From: Halothermothrix sp.
GTDB lineage: Bacteria; Bacillota; Halanaerobiia; DY22613
Length of the DNA stretch: 64,000 nucleotides
NCBI GenBank assembly: GCA_016841825.1
Contig: JAENYK010000007.1
Location: forward strand, 50,846 to 114,845
Direction of reading: 5' to 3'
Numbering within the stretch: position 1 is the stretch's first letter; each line of letters opens with the position of its first letter. The position numbers and the translations under genes were made by a program. Positions 34,209-45,183 of this stretch are shown here, one piece after another. Below the pieces are notes generated by a model that made no database searches, was not told where the DNA came from, and worked only from the letters and a program-made list of their open reading frames with translations.

Positions 34209-35136
34209 TTTCTATCCCCCTCCCAGTAATTTTTAAAAATAAATCCTCTATAGTTGCTTTTCTAAACTGTAAATTATCTATTGTTTTCCCAGATTTCCTA
34301 CTGTATTGCATTAACTCCATCATAGTTGATGTGCTGTTATCTGTGTACAAGATAATGTTTTTTCTATCTTGATTATAATTAAGTTCAACAACTCCATCTA
34401 TCTTTTTTAGCTTTTCAATATCATCTGTTTCGAAATCTTTAGCAATGAATTCTATACTTTTACCACCAAAATATTGATTTAATAGCTCATTTGGACTTCC
34501 CTGGGCTATCGTCTTTCCATTGTCGATGATTAACAGGTCATCACATAAAATTTCTGCCTCATCCATAAAATGAGTAGTTAAGAAAATTATCTTGCCCATA
34601 TCTTTCAATCTTAAAATGGCTTCCCATAACTTTCTCCTTGCCTTAGGGTCAAGACCTGTAGTAGGTTCATCTAATAGAATAATATCTCCATTACTTATCA
34701 TTGCTAAAGCAACTGCTACTCTATGAGCTTGGCCTCCAGATAGAGTTAGTATTCTAGCATTCATTTTGTCTGTTAAACCAATCATATCGATTACATTTTC
34801 AACCCCTAAAGGGTTATTATAAAAACTAGCAAACAATTCCAATATCTCTTTTACTGTCAATCGAGCAAAATATGCAGAAAATTGGAGCTGTATTCCTATC
34901 CTTTTTTTCAGTTTATCTGCTTCTTTAGCAGGATCATATCCTAAAATCTCTACAGTGCCGGCATTTCTCTCTTTTAGGCCGGTTAACATTTCAATTGTAG
35001 TAGTCTTACCTGCACCATTAGGGCCTAACATCCCAAATATCATGCCCATTTCTACTTCAAATGACAGACCATCAACTACTTTTACATCGCCATATTTTTT
35101 TTCTAAACCCTCTACTTTAATACCTTGTTTTACCAT
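34195..35136 (-). CDS. ABC-2-type drug exporter ATPase
   Basis: 313 residues from the ATG at 35136, behind the extended GGAGGATGA site; the ATG at 35148 overlaps that site. It has Walker A GPNGAGKT, signature LSGGQAHRVAVALAM, Walker B IILLDEPTTGLD and switch His in FLTTHFMDEAE, with a C-terminal extension typical of the DrrA/BcrA class. It lies 70 bases after the terminal NRPS gene with no terminator visible between them, so it is probably part of the biosynthetic operon. Confidence 0.94.
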   Translation of the reverse strand: MVKQGIKVEGLEKKYGDVKVVDGLSFEVEMGMIFGMLGPNGAGKTTTIEMLTGLKERNAGTVEILGYDPAKEADKLKKRIGIQLQFSAYFARLTVKEILELFASFYNNPLGVENVIDMIGLTDKMNARILTLSGGQAHRVAVALAMISNGDIILLDEPTTGLDPKARRKLWEAILRLKDMGKIIFLTTHFMDEAEILCDDLLIIDNGKTIAQGSPNELLNQYFGGKSIEFIAKDFETDDIEKLKKIDGVVELNYNQDRKNIILYTDNSTSTMMELMQYSRKSGKTIDNLQFRKATIEDLFLKITGRGIENEGI

Positions 35137-35205
35137 TGCAGTAATCATCCTCCTTTTTCGGATGTCTTTTTAGTATCATTATAGGTTACAACTCGAATCT
35201 GCTAA

Positions 35206-38200
35206 TCATTTCAATATATTTTGAATTATCTTTACATTATCTCCTAGATATTCATCAAACAACATAGCATTATGTTCTCCTGATCCCATATAAGTTAAAT
35301 AATTTCCATTTATCACCTCATTCCAATCTTCTGCTTCTTCAATAGTCTTATCAGAAGCAGATATAAAATGTAAGTCAGCATTAACTTTTTTTGTAACATG
35401 CGAACTTCTAACATGTTTATAATAGCTTTTGCTTCTTTCTACTATTACATCAGATACGTAAACAAGTTCACTATGTTCAGCCAGATAATCATTCAATCTT
35501 TCTTCAAAATCCAATAAATCTTCCTCTGATAGGTCAGTGTTTTTATTTCTATAAGTATCAAGTAATATTATATCTGATACCTTATAACCCTGTCTTTCTA
35601 ATTCCTCTCCTACTGCAAAGGCTAGATTTCCACCGGCAGAATGGCCAAGTAAAATATAAGGCTCTTCTTTTTGAATTTCAACTATCTCCTTTATATACTT
35701 TTGGATTATATCTTGCGAATCAATATAATTAAAAGCGTAAATAGAGTAATCCTCAATCAAAGTAGCCATTTCTCTAAAAATCACACCATAGCCTGGTATG
35801 CCAGGAAAGCAAAATACATTCTTCGATTTAAGGTCATTTAATAAAACTGCGCCTTCATCATGATCTTCATCAGTAGAATTATAAATAATCATCGGAGCGA
35901 GCTCTTTAATTCTCGATGCTTTAAAGGCTTGTGTCAAGGAAATTTCAACATCTAATTCTTCTCTTATCTTTGCAACAATTTTTAACAAAATTAAAGAGTT
36001 CCCTCCCAATTCAAAAAAGCTATCATTAATACCTATTTTCTCTATTCCTAATATATCTTCCCACATTTTTACTAATTTTTTTTCTATTTCATTTCTGGGA
36101 GCTACATATTCTACCCCTGTATCTATTTTGCCTTCTATTTTTGGTAATGCTTTAATGTTCAACTTCCCATTAGATGTTAAAGGTATCTTTTCTATTGGTA
36201 TAAAATAAGATGGAATCATATATTCCGGTAACTCCTTTAATAAGTAATCTCTTACATCTGTTATACTGAAATCCTGTTCAAAAACTAAGTATGCTACCAA
36301 ATACTTGTTTATGTCATCTCCCTTCGGAACCACAACTGCCTCTTTGATATTCTTATGCCTTACCAGATAATTTTCTATTTCGTCTGTCTCTATTCGAAAA
36401 CCCCTTATTTTCACCTGTTTATCTGTTCTGCCTAAATACTCAATGTTCCCATCAGGTAACCATCTTGCTAAGTCACCAGTTTTATATAGTTTTCCTTCGC
36501 CAAAAGGATTATCTATAAACTTCTCTGCTGTTAATTCTGGACGTTTGAGATATCCTTTTGCTAATCCGTCTCCTGCTATACATAACTCACCTGGAACTCC
36601 TATCGGTTGTAATTGGTGGCTAGTGTTGATTATATAAATTTTTGTATTCAATAAAGGCTTCCCGATTGATATATCAGCATTTGTTATTTCCGTTAATGTA
36701 GACCAGACTGTAGCTTCTGCAGGTCCATACATGTTGATTAATTTTATTTGTGGATACTTTTCTCTCCATTGTTCCAAACGGTGATTACTTAATGCCTCGC
36801 CTCCTGATATAACATATTTTACTTTTAAATCTTTCTTCTTATTTCTCAACTTTTCTTCAATTAATGAATATAATGCAGATGGTGTTTGATTGACTACCGT
36901 CACTTCCTTATCTTCAAGTAATTGTAAGAATAAACTTGTATCTCTGGCTGTGTCTTTTGATACTATAATCAACTTACAACCGTTTAATAATGCTCCATAC
37001 ATCTCCCATACTGAAAAATCAAAACAAAATGAATGGAACATTGTCCAAACATCTTTCGTATTAAAATTACAAACGTCTCCGACTTTAAAAAATAATTTAA
37101 CAACATTTTGATGCTCAATCATTACTCCCTTTGGATTACCTGTGGTTCCAGAAGTATAAATAATATAGGCTAAATCATTAACACTATTTATATTTTCCAA
37201 ATTGCTGCCATCAATATTGTAAAAATTTTCCTCATCCAGATAAATTACACTACTCTTATTCTCTTGCAAACTATATAAAATATTTCTATATTTGCTCTTT
37301 GTCAGTAATATATGTGCTTCACTATCTTCAAGCATAAAATCAATTCGATTGGAAGGATATTCTGGATCTATAGGTAGATATGTACCCCCAGCTTTTAGAA
37401 TTGCTATAATTCCTATTATCATTTCTAAAGACCTATCTACCAATATACCCACTATCTTTTCTGAAGTTACCCCTTCTTGCCTCAATTTTCTCGCCAATTG
37501 ATTGGATTTTCTATTTAACTCTTTATATGTTAATTTTTCTTCTTCACATTCCACTGCTATCTTATTTGGTACCTTTTCAACATATTTTTCAAATACTTGA
37601 TGAATCGTTTCAATTTTCGGATACTTTACTTTAGTATCATTAAATTCATTCAAAATCTTTTCTCTTTCTGCTTTAGTTAGTATTTCAATTTCTGAAATCG
37701 TTATATCTACATTATGGATTATTTGTTTTATTATTTCAACAATATGATTACTGAGTCCTTCAATTGTTTGTTTTTTAAATAATTTAGTAGCATATTCCAA
37801 TTGGAATATTATTTTATTCTCTATCTCAGTTCCTTCGAAGATTAAATCCAATTTTGATATGTTATAATCAGCTTGGTAAGGACTAAACTTTAACTTATCT
37901 ATTTCAAGTTCAGTAGATTCATTATTCTGTAATAGAAACATAGTATCAAATAATGGATTACGGCTAAGATCCCGTTTTAGATTAATCTTGTTAATTAATT
38001 CCTCAAATTGATAATCCTGATTTTCATACGCAGCTAAAGTGTTAGCCTTTAATTCTATTAAGAAATCTCTAAATCTTTTCTCTTGTTGAGGATAATTTCT
38101 CATAGCAAGGTAATTTACAAACATACCAATGATATTTTCTAAATCTGCATGTTTCCTTCCAGCGATCGCAGTTCCAACTATTATATCCTCTTTACCTGTA

Positions 38201-41200
38201 TGTTTAGCCAATAATATGTTGTAAACAGCCAATAAGATCATGTAAAGAGTGGTTCTTGTCTCTTTACAAATATTTTTTAAAGAGCCTGTCAGATGTTCAT
38301 CTAACTCAAATATTACCCTGTCTCCTTCAAAGCTTTGTACTTTGGGTCTAGGATGATCTGTTGCTAAGTTTAACACTGGTATCTCCCCTGAAAATATATC
38401 CAACCAGTATTTTTCTTGTTCCTGCATTATTCCCTTGTCAAATAACTCCTTCTGCCAAACTGCAAAGTCTGAGTATTGAACATTAAGCTCTTTTAATTGT
38501 TTGCCCTGGTATAGTTCGATAAAATCTTTAGTTATGATATTCATAGAGGCTCCATCAGATATAATATGGTGAATATCAAATAAAAAGATATGTTCATCTT
38601 CCGATATTTTTAAAAGATTTACCCTCATCAAAGGTGCTGTGCTTAAATCAAATGGTCTTATAAAACCTTTTACTATCTCATCTAAATTATCTCTTCCCAC
38701 TTCTGCATATTTAACACGAAAATCTAATTCTTCATAATCATGTATACTTTGAACAGGCTCTCCATCTATAAATTTAAAAGAAGTTCTTAGAGATTGATGC
38801 CTCTTCACTAGTTCTGCGAAGGCTTTAATAAACTTATCTCTGTCTAACCTACCTTCAATCTGCATAATCCTTGGCATATTATAACTAATCTCTGCATTTT
38901 GCAATTGGTTTACTATAAAAACTCTTTTTTGAGCAGAAGTTACAGGATAATATCTTAGTTTATCTGCTTTTTTGATTACATTAAGATGATTATCAGATGT
39001 TAATTTTTCTGATAACAGATTAGAAATTTCATTAATGTCCTGATTATTTAACAGATCTGCCATAGTCAATTTTGTTCTTAAGCTTTTATTTAAATAATTA
39101 ACTATTTTTGCTGAAATTATTGAATCTACACCTAAGTCATAAATATTATCGTAAATATTTATTTCTTCATAGTCCAATACAGCAGCAAATACAGTGGCAA
39201 CTTTTTTTTCAATATCAGAATACTCATTATCTTCTCTACCTTTAAGTTTCACGTTAATTGTAGTATAAAAATCTTCATTTGACTCAGCGTTAACCAGGTT
39301 TTCGCTCTTTAATTGGTTTGAGATCACTTTTTCCAGTTCAATATTGGTTCTTTTTGGTATTTTGAGTAAACAACGCGTTCTTCTGAAAGGATAGGTAGGT
39401 AAACTTACTCTTTTTCTATTTTCATTAATATATAAATCATCCCACTTTATTTCTTTACCTCTAACATACAGTTGACAAATATTACGAAGGACTATTATAT
39501 CATCTTTATTGTTTTCCTGTATATCAATCTTTTCGTTTTTATCAGTTGAGACATTATTTTTCTGATTATCACTAAACATATTTTTTTCACCATAATAAAC
39601 ATCAATTTGGGTTAATTCATCTATTTTCTCAAAACCTATGTATAATATTTTTTTTAGTTTAACTTTTAATTCCTCTTTAGATTTTGCTATTATCACAACT
39701 CTATGACTATAATGACCTCTCCCTGTATTGACAGTATAACAAATATCCCTTAGGTCAAACTCATCCTGTTCATCTAATAATCTATAATAGTTCTCCAGTA
39801 ATTCTTTTAATAAATCTCTATCTTTGGTTGATAAAGCAAAAATATTACTTTCATATTCTGTTCCCTCTATATTTTCTATCACCGGAGCTTCTTCGATTAT
39901 TGCATGAGCATTAGTTCCACTTAGCCCAAAAGAACTAACACCACATCTTCTTGGATGATCGGAAGACTTCCAATTTCTTAACCTGTCATTTATATATACC
40001 GGAGAGATTTCAAAATTTATTTTACTGTTAGGTTTCTTAAAATGAACAATAGGGGGTAACGTTTTGTTTTTTAACATCAATATTACTTTGGCTAATCCAG
40101 CTAAGCCAGCAGTTGCATCTAGATGACCTATGTTCGTTTTTATCGACCCTATTGCACAAAATTGCTTTTTATTTGTGTATTCACTAAAGGCTCGACTTAA
40201 ACCATCAATTTCTATTGGATCCCCTAATTTAGTTCCTGTTCCATGAGCTTCAATATAACTAATTGTATCAGGGCTAATATTAGCATCTTGCCAGGCTTTG
40301 ATGATCAAATCCTTTTGAGATTCTGGATTTGGAGCAGTGAGTCCGATCGATTTACCATCCTGGTTAGTAGCAATCCCTTTAATAACCGCTTTGACATTAT
40401 CCCCATCTTTTAAAGCTTTATGTAATGGTTTTAACAATACTGCTATTACTCCTTCACCAAGGCCTGTTCCATCGGAACTGTCATCAAATGTTTTAGCTCT
40501 AGAGATAGAAGATTCTATACCAATCTTTTCTTTTTCACTTTGTATAGGTAATACATGTACATTGACACTGCCAACAATAGCCATCTGGCAGTTACCTTTT
40601 CTAATCTCTTCACAGGCATAATACAATGCAACTAAAGAAGAAGAACAAGCTGTTTCTATTATACAACTTGGCCCCTTTAAATCTAATAAATAAGATACTC
40701 TACCCGCAATTATAGAGGGTATGTTTCCCGGTAATGCCATACCTAATGAATTTGGATCAACAACGGATATTAAATACTTATAATAAGTATCCATGCCTCC
40801 ACCTACAAACACCCCTGTTCTACTACCTTTTAATCTATCTCCTCCATATCCAGCATCTTCAATGGCTCCCCATACGATTTCTAAAAATAATCGTTGTTTA
40901 GGATCCATCAGTTTTGCTTCTTTAGGAGAAATATTAAAAAAATCATAATCAAAGTTATTTATTTCATCTAAATAAGCCATCTCTTTATATTTTGCTTGTA
41001 CCGGATGATTAGTGTAAGCTAAATATTTATCCAAATAATCCTTTCTATCTTCAGGTAATTCTCTAACACAATCAATCCCATTTTTTATATTTTCCCAATA
41101 ATCATTGACATCCTTTGCCAGTGGCAACTTTAAATCCATACCTATTATTGCTATATCTTTTTGTGATATACTAGTTAGATCAAAGTCACTATTACTACTA

Positions 41201-41244
41201 TCTTCTATATCATCAATGTCAAAGTTTAAAAACTTATCGACCAT
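35206..41244 (-). CDS. Hybrid PKS-NRPS termination protein: KS-ACP-C-A(Thr-like)-PCP-TE
   Basis: 2012 residues from the ATG at 41244, eight bases after AAAGGTGG. Domains (approximate residues): KS 30-455 with Cys200 (TACSSS), His334 (EAHGTGT) and His374 (NIGHLDA); a post-KS linker ending LPTYPFRRTR (about 615), as in AT-less modules; ACP with Ser708 (LGVDSI); condensation domain 765-1190 with HHIISDG at 892-898; adenylation domain 1215-1710; PCP with Ser1750 (LGGNSL); thioesterase 1810-2012 with GHSAGG (Ser1869) and GEHNAM (His). The A-domain code reads D-F-W-N-I-G-M-V-W, one residue from the threonine code. There is no AT or ketoreductase, so malonyl would be loaded in trans and the keto group kept. 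It should add C2 and Thr and release the product, possibly by cyclisation. Confidence 0.95.
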   Translation of the reverse strand: MVDKFLNFDIDDIEDSSNSDFDLTSISQKDIAIIGMDLKLPLAKDVNDYWENIKNGIDCVRELPEDRKDYLDKYLAYTNHPVQAKYKEMAYLDEINNFDYDFFNISPKEAKLMDPKQRLFLEIVWGAIEDAGYGGDRLKGSRTGVFVGGGMDTYYKYLISVVDPNSLGMALPGNIPSIIAGRVSYLLDLKGPSCIIETACSSSLVALYYACEEIRKGNCQMAIVGSVNVHVLPIQSEKEKIGIESSISRAKTFDDSSDGTGLGEGVIAVLLKPLHKALKDGDNVKAVIKGIATNQDGKSIGLTAPNPESQKDLIIKAWQDANISPDTISYIEAHGTGTKLGDPIEIDGLSRAFSEYTNKKQFCAIGSIKTNIGHLDATAGLAGLAKVILMLKNKTLPPIVHFKKPNSKINFEISPVYINDRLRNWKSSDHPRRCGVSSFGLSGTNAHAIIEEAPVIENIEGTEYESNIFALSTKDRDLLKELLENYYRLLDEQDEFDLRDICYTVNTGRGHYSHRVVIIAKSKEELKVKLKKILYIGFEKIDELTQIDVYYGEKNMFSDNQKNNVSTDKNEKIDIQENNKDDIIVLRNICQLYVRGKEIKWDDLYINENRKRVSLPTYPFRRTRCLLKIPKRTNIELEKVISNQLKSENLVNAESNEDFYTTINVKLKGREDNEYSDIEKKVATVFAAVLDYEEINIYDNIYDLGVDSIISAKIVNYLNKSLRTKLTMADLLNNQDINEISNLLSEKLTSDNHLNVIKKADKLRYYPVTSAQKRVFIVNQLQNAEISYNMPRIMQIEGRLDRDKFIKAFAELVKRHQSLRTSFKFIDGEPVQSIHDYEELDFRVKYAEVGRDNLDEIVKGFIRPFDLSTAPLMRVNLLKISEDEHIFLFDIHHIISDGASMNIITKDFIELYQGKQLKELNVQYSDFAVWQKELFDKGIMQEQEKYWLDIFSGEIPVLNLATDHPRPKVQSFEGDRVIFELDEHLTGSLKNICKETRTTLYMILLAVYNILLAKHTGKEDIIVGTAIAGRKHADLENIIGMFVNYLAMRNYPQQEKRFRDFLIELKANTLAAYENQDYQFEELINKINLKRDLSRNPLFDTMFLLQNNESTELEIDKLKFSPYQADYNISKLDLIFEGTEIENKIIFQLEYATKLFKKQTIEGLSNHIVEIIKQIIHNVDITISEIEILTKAEREKILNEFNDTKVKYPKIETIHQVFEKYVEKVPNKIAVECEEEKLTYKELNRKSNQLARKLRQEGVTSEKIVGILVDRSLEMIIGIIAILKAGGTYLPIDPEYPSNRIDFMLEDSEAHILLTKSKYRNILYSLQENKSSVIYLDEENFYNIDGSNLENINSVNDLAYIIYTSGTTGNPKGVMIEHQNVVKLFFKVGDVCNFNTKDVWTMFHSFCFDFSVWEMYGALLNGCKLIIVSKDTARDTSLFLQLLEDKEVTVVNQTPSALYSLIEEKLRNKKKDLKVKYVISGGEALSNHRLEQWREKYPQIKLINMYGPAEATVWSTLTEITNADISIGKPLLNTKIYIINTSHQLQPIGVPGELCIAGDGLAKGYLKRPELTAEKFIDNPFGEGKLYKTGDLARWLPDGNIEYLGRTDKQVKIRGFRIETDEIENYLVRHKNIKEAVVVPKGDDINKYLVAYLVFEQDFSITDVRDYLLKELPEYMIPSYFIPIEKIPLTSNGKLNIKALPKIEGKIDTGVEYVAPRNEIEKKLVKMWEDILGIEKIGINDSFFELGGNSLILLKIVAKIREELDVEISLTQAFKASRIKELAPMIIYNSTDEDHDEGAVLLNDLKSKNVFCFPGIPGYGVIFREMATLIEDYSIYAFNYIDSQDIIQKYIKEIVEIQKEEPYILLGHSAGGNLAFAVGEELERQGYKVSDIILLDTYRNKNTDLSEEDLLDFEERLNDYLAEHSELVYVSDVIVERSKSYYKHVRSSHVTKKVNADLHFISASDKTIEEAEDWNEVINGNYLTYMGSGEHNAMLFDEYLGDNVKIIQNILK

Positions 41245-41369
41245 TTTCATTACCACCTTTCGTGTTTTTCTACTTAAAATAACTTAACAAAAGGAGTTAT
41301 CTTCAAATTTACACAATAAATTTCTGCTAAATTTATAGTGATTTTTCCTCTTAAATCATCAAAAATCTA

Positions 41370-44300
41370 TTATATATTGTAACTTTCTACTAAAACTCTA
41401 AGCATTTTAATATAACTCATAAATAATTTTTCCATCTTATTTCTGCTCAGTCGATTGCTGTGCTGCAATTCCAAATCGATTTCATCTCCATTATTGTTTA
41501 TCGCGAAGACTATATCATAAACATTCGTTAGTGTAAAATTACAATTTATAAAAGGTTTAATCTGAAATAGAGATAGTATCTCAAATTGTTTTTTTTCTAA
41601 AATTACTTTATCCATATCTCCGATATAGTATTTTTTTCCAAGCTCAATACTCTGATTAACCGAAACAAAAAGGTCGGAAACAGATTTAATATTTGCAAAA
41701 ATTACAGATGTATCACATACCTGATTAGAATCATCTAAAGACAAATGAATTGGAATTTCATTTTTTGCTGTAATTTTGCTTAATAAATTTACATATGTTA
41801 CTAAGAAAATCACTTCTATTTTCACTTTTTCAATTTTAGAAATTAATTTTAAGTTACTTAGCAGATCTTTTTTGATATCATAACTCAAAATACTATTTTC
41901 TTCATCAAATTTGCTTTTAACAAAATAATCTTCAGGAATTGAAGCAAAAGTAAGTTCAATATTTGCTACATCCTTTCTTCCATTTTTAATATACTCTCCC
42001 ATCTCTTTAATTGTCGTTAAAGAAAATAGATCAGTAATTTTAACCTTATTTGGATACAACTTATCTATTTGAGCATGAATCTTAATTACTAATAATGAAT
42101 GTCCTCCTAAATCAAAGAAGTTATCATTGACTCCTACTTTTTCAATCCCCAAAACTTCTTCCCAGATCTTCACTAATTTTTCTTCAATATCATTACCAGG
42201 AGCTAAATACTCCACTCCTGTGTCTATCTTTCCATCCACTTCTGGTAATGCTTTTCTATTTATCTTTCCATTAGAAGTCAGAGGAATCTTATCTAATGCG
42301 ACAAAATATGCTGGAATCATGTATTCTGGCAGTTCCTTTGCTAAATACTTCCTTAATGCTGAAACACTTAATTCCTTTTCTGATACTATATACCCCACCA
42401 GGGATTTCCCAGATTCTTCTTTTTTTACTACTACAACTGCTTCTTTTATCTCTTCATGCTTTAATAGCTGGTTTTCTATCTCTCCTGTCTCTATCCTGAA
42501 ACCTCTTATTTTTACCTGATGATCTATCCTTCCCAGAAATTCTATGTTTCCTCCCGGTAACCACCTTGCTAAATCACCTGTTTTGTATAATTTTCCTTCT
42601 CCGAAAGGATTATCTATGAATTTTTCTGCTGTCAACTCTGGTCTATTTAGATATCCTTTTGCTAATCCATCCCCTGTTATACATAACTCTCCTGGTGCTC
42701 CTATCGGTTGTAGATTATTATCCCTATCTAATATGTATATCCTGGTATTTGCTATTGGTTTTCCAATAGGAATAGTTTCCCTCTCTTCATTAACTTCATT
42801 AATATGATAATAACTTGCATACACTGTGGTCTCTGTTGGCCCATAAACATGGATAATCTTATTCTCTCCTAAATATTCTAGCGCTTTAGCCGTATGGGAT
42901 ACAGAAATCTGCTCACCGCCAAATAAGATCTTTCTTACATTCTTCAATGCCTCTAACTTAGTGGTCACTATCATATTAAACATAGCCGTCGTTACAAAAA
43001 ATACGGTTATCTTTTCTTCCTGTATTATCTTTGCTAATTTGCTAATCTCTAAAATCTCTTCTTCTTTTAGCAATAATAAACTAGCTCCATTTAACAGAGA
43101 ACCGAATATATCGAATATGGAGCCATCAAAGGCGAAATTTGACAATTGGAGTAACTTATCTTCTGGTTTTATCTCAATATAATTTGTCTTCTTAACTACT
43201 CTGACAATATTATAATGTGTGGTTAATATCCCTTTAGCTTTTCCTGTCGTTCCGGACGTATACATTACATAAGCTAGATCATCCGAACTATTTACTTGAC
43301 CTATATTACTACCATCTCCCTGATAGAGGCTTTGCTCTCTGATATCTATGGTTTTTCCTGAATAATCTAGTTCACACATAAATTCCTTATAGCCTACTAA
43401 TAGACTCGCATTACTATCCTCTAACATATAAGCAGCTCTTCCTTTAGGGAAAGATGGATCTATAGGTAGATACGCACCTCCTGTTTTTAAGATAGCTAGA
43501 ATTCCTACTATCATCTCTAAAGACCTATCTACCATCAATCCCACTACTTTACCTACACCAACCCCATTGTTTCTAAATACCCTTGCCAACTGGTTGGACC
43601 TTTTATTTAATTGTTCATATGTTAGAGATTTATCTTCATATTTCACTGCAATCTGCTGCGGATTATTTGTTACCTGTTCTTCAAATAACTGATAGAGTGT
43701 TTTGTCTTTTGGGTATTCACTATGAGTATCATTAAAATCATACAAAAGCTTTTCTCTTTCTTGCTTGGATATCATAGTTATATCTCTAACTTTTATATCC
43801 TCATTATCCATAATATCCCTGACTATGGACATAAAATATTTAGAAATCAACTCTATCAATTCTCTGTCATATATAGCTGCATTAAAGTCATACCTTATAG
43901 TTAATTCATTATCTGGCATCACGATTATATTTAAGTCATAATTAGTCTGTTCAAAAACAGTCAAAGTATTGATATTAACTTCAAATTTTGCTTCATCTTC
44001 AAAATCAGCCTCTTTAAAAGGATAATTTTCAAAGACTAGTATATGATCTAGTAGATTATTTTTTAATTCTGTCATTGACTGGATCTCTGCTAAAGGAAAA
44101 TATGAGTATTTTTCATTTAACAGAGCTCTATTTTGAACGTTCACCAATAGATCCTTAAATGACATATCCGGTTTTGTATCTATCTTAATTGGAATTGTAT
44201 TGATAAACAAACCCACCATCTCTTCTATTCCTTCTACTTCTGAAGGTCGTCCTGATACTACAGCTCCGAATACTACTTCTTTTGTGTTGTTAAATTTCTG

Positions 44301-45089
44301 TAATAACACACCCCAAACTGTTTGAAATAGTGTGTTCAATGTTACCTGATTCTGGTTTGCTAACTCTTTTATTATATTTGTAATTTCTTCATCCAGCTTA
44401 CATTTGATCTCTTCTTGCAAATAGACCCTTTCTTTATTTTTATAGCATAATTTAGGTAGACTTGCTGAGGTATCATATTCTGCGAGTTGATTCAGCCAAT
44501 AATCCATTGCTTCTGCTTTGTCTTGTTTTTCTAACCACTCAATATAATTTCTATAATTATACACCTCTACTGTATCTATTGATTGACCTCTTTTCAGTAA
44601 ATCATAGTTTTTCATTAAGTCATTGAATATAATTCCAGTACACCAACCGTCCATTAATATATGATGAAAACTAAGTATTAATTTGTATGTATCTTTTTCT
44701 TTTTTTATCATAGATAGTCTAATCAAGTTGTCTTTAGTTAAGTCAAATCCCCTTACCCTATCATTTTCTTTAAATTCTTTTACATATTCATCAATAGCTA
44801 TATCCTCATTTTCTGAAACATCTTCATAATACAACTTAGCTGTTCTTTCTTTTAATACCACTTGTTGTGGTTTTTTTATATTTTTATATACTATTGCAGT
44901 CCTTAATATATCATACTTTTCAATTAACTTATTAAAACTCTTTTCGAGAATACTAATGTCTATACTTCCTTTTAACTCTATGCTTGCTTGAACAAAATAC
45001 GCATTAGATTCTTTATTCTCAAGGCTGTGAAATAACATTCCTTCTTGCATTGGGGTTAATGAATAAATACTTTTAATATTGTTATTCAC
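41370..45089 (-). CDS. NRPS module C-A(Ile)-PCP with a C-terminal half condensation domain
   Basis: 1239 residues. The start is GTG at 45089, seven bases after AGGAGG; a reading from 45128 ignores this site. Condensation domain 1-440 with HHILMDG at 142-148, expected to be of the DCL type because the preceding module epimerises. The A domain (about 460-960) has the code D-G-F-F-L-G-V-V-Y, exactly the isoleucine code. PCP Ser998 is in LGGHSLL, the form found when no epimerase follows. The last 190 residues (about 1050-1239) resemble the C-terminal lobe of a condensation domain without the HHxxxDG lobe. This tail faces the KS of the next protein and may be a docking device. Most of the A domain and the preceding C-lobe are apparently identical in DNA to part of the 49.7-58.2 kb gene. 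Confidence 0.93.
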   Translation of the reverse strand: MNNNIKSIYSLTPMQEGMLFHSLENKESNAYFVQASIELKGSIDISILEKSFNKLIEKYDILRTAIVYKNIKKPQQVVLKERTAKLYYEDVSENEDIAIDEYVKEFKENDRVRGFDLTKDNLIRLSMIKKEKDTYKLILSFHHILMDGWCTGIIFNDLMKNYDLLKRGQSIDTVEVYNYRNYIEWLEKQDKAEAMDYWLNQLAEYDTSASLPKLCYKNKERVYLQEEIKCKLDEEITNIIKELANQNQVTLNTLFQTVWGVLLQKFNNTKEVVFGAVVSGRPSEVEGIEEMVGLFINTIPIKIDTKPDMSFKDLLVNVQNRALLNEKYSYFPLAEIQSMTELKNNLLDHILVFENYPFKEADFEDEAKFEVNINTLTVFEQTNYDLNIIVMPDNELTIRYDFNAAIYDRELIELISKYFMSIVRDIMDNEDIKVRDITMISKQEREKLLYDFNDTHSEYPKDKTLYQLFEEQVTNNPQQIAVKYEDKSLTYEQLNKRSNQLARVFRNNGVGVGKVVGLMVDRSLEMIVGILAILKTGGAYLPIDPSFPKGRAAYMLEDSNASLLVGYKEFMCELDYSGKTIDIREQSLYQGDGSNIGQVNSSDDLAYVMYTSGTTGKAKGILTTHYNIVRVVKKTNYIEIKPEDKLLQLSNFAFDGSIFDIFGSLLNGASLLLLKEEEILEISKLAKIIQEEKITVFFVTTAMFNMIVTTKLEALKNVRKILFGGEQISVSHTAKALEYLGENKIIHVYGPTETTVYASYYHINEVNEERETIPIGKPIANTRIYILDRDNNLQPIGAPGELCITGDGLAKGYLNRPELTAEKFIDNPFGEGKLYKTGDLARWLPGGNIEFLGRIDHQVKIRGFRIETGEIENQLLKHEEIKEAVVVVKKEESGKSLVGYIVSEKELSVSALRKYLAKELPEYMIPAYFVALDKIPLTSNGKINRKALPEVDGKIDTGVEYLAPGNDIEEKLVKIWEEVLGIEKVGVNDNFFDLGGHSLLVIKIHAQIDKLYPNKVKITDLFSLTTIKEMGEYIKNGRKDVANIELTFASIPEDYFVKSKFDEENSILSYDIKKDLLSNLKLISKIEKVKIEVIFLVTYVNLLSKITAKNEIPIHLSLDDSNQVCDTSVIFANIKSVSDLFVSVNQSIELGKKYYIGDMDKVILEKKQFEILSLFQIKPFINCNFTLTNVYDIVFAINNNGDEIDLELQHSNRLSRNKMEKLFMSYIKMLRVLVESYNI
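42115..44207. repeat. 2.1-kb module block, copy 1
   Basis: Bases 42115-44207 appear identical to 51273-53365 (constant offset 9158) in every stretch I compared. The first mismatch on the left is at 42114/51272 and on the right at 44208/53366, beyond which the sequences are only homologous. The block encodes the C-lobe of a condensation domain, the whole Ile A domain and the start of the PCP up to FFDLGG. Confidence 0.9.
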
Positions 45090-45183
45090 CTCAATACCTC
45101 CTATTCTCCAGTTAACGAAATAGATCATTAAATTAACTATTCTTCTATTTTGGTCTTTATTTATTTATGCGATAAGATACTAC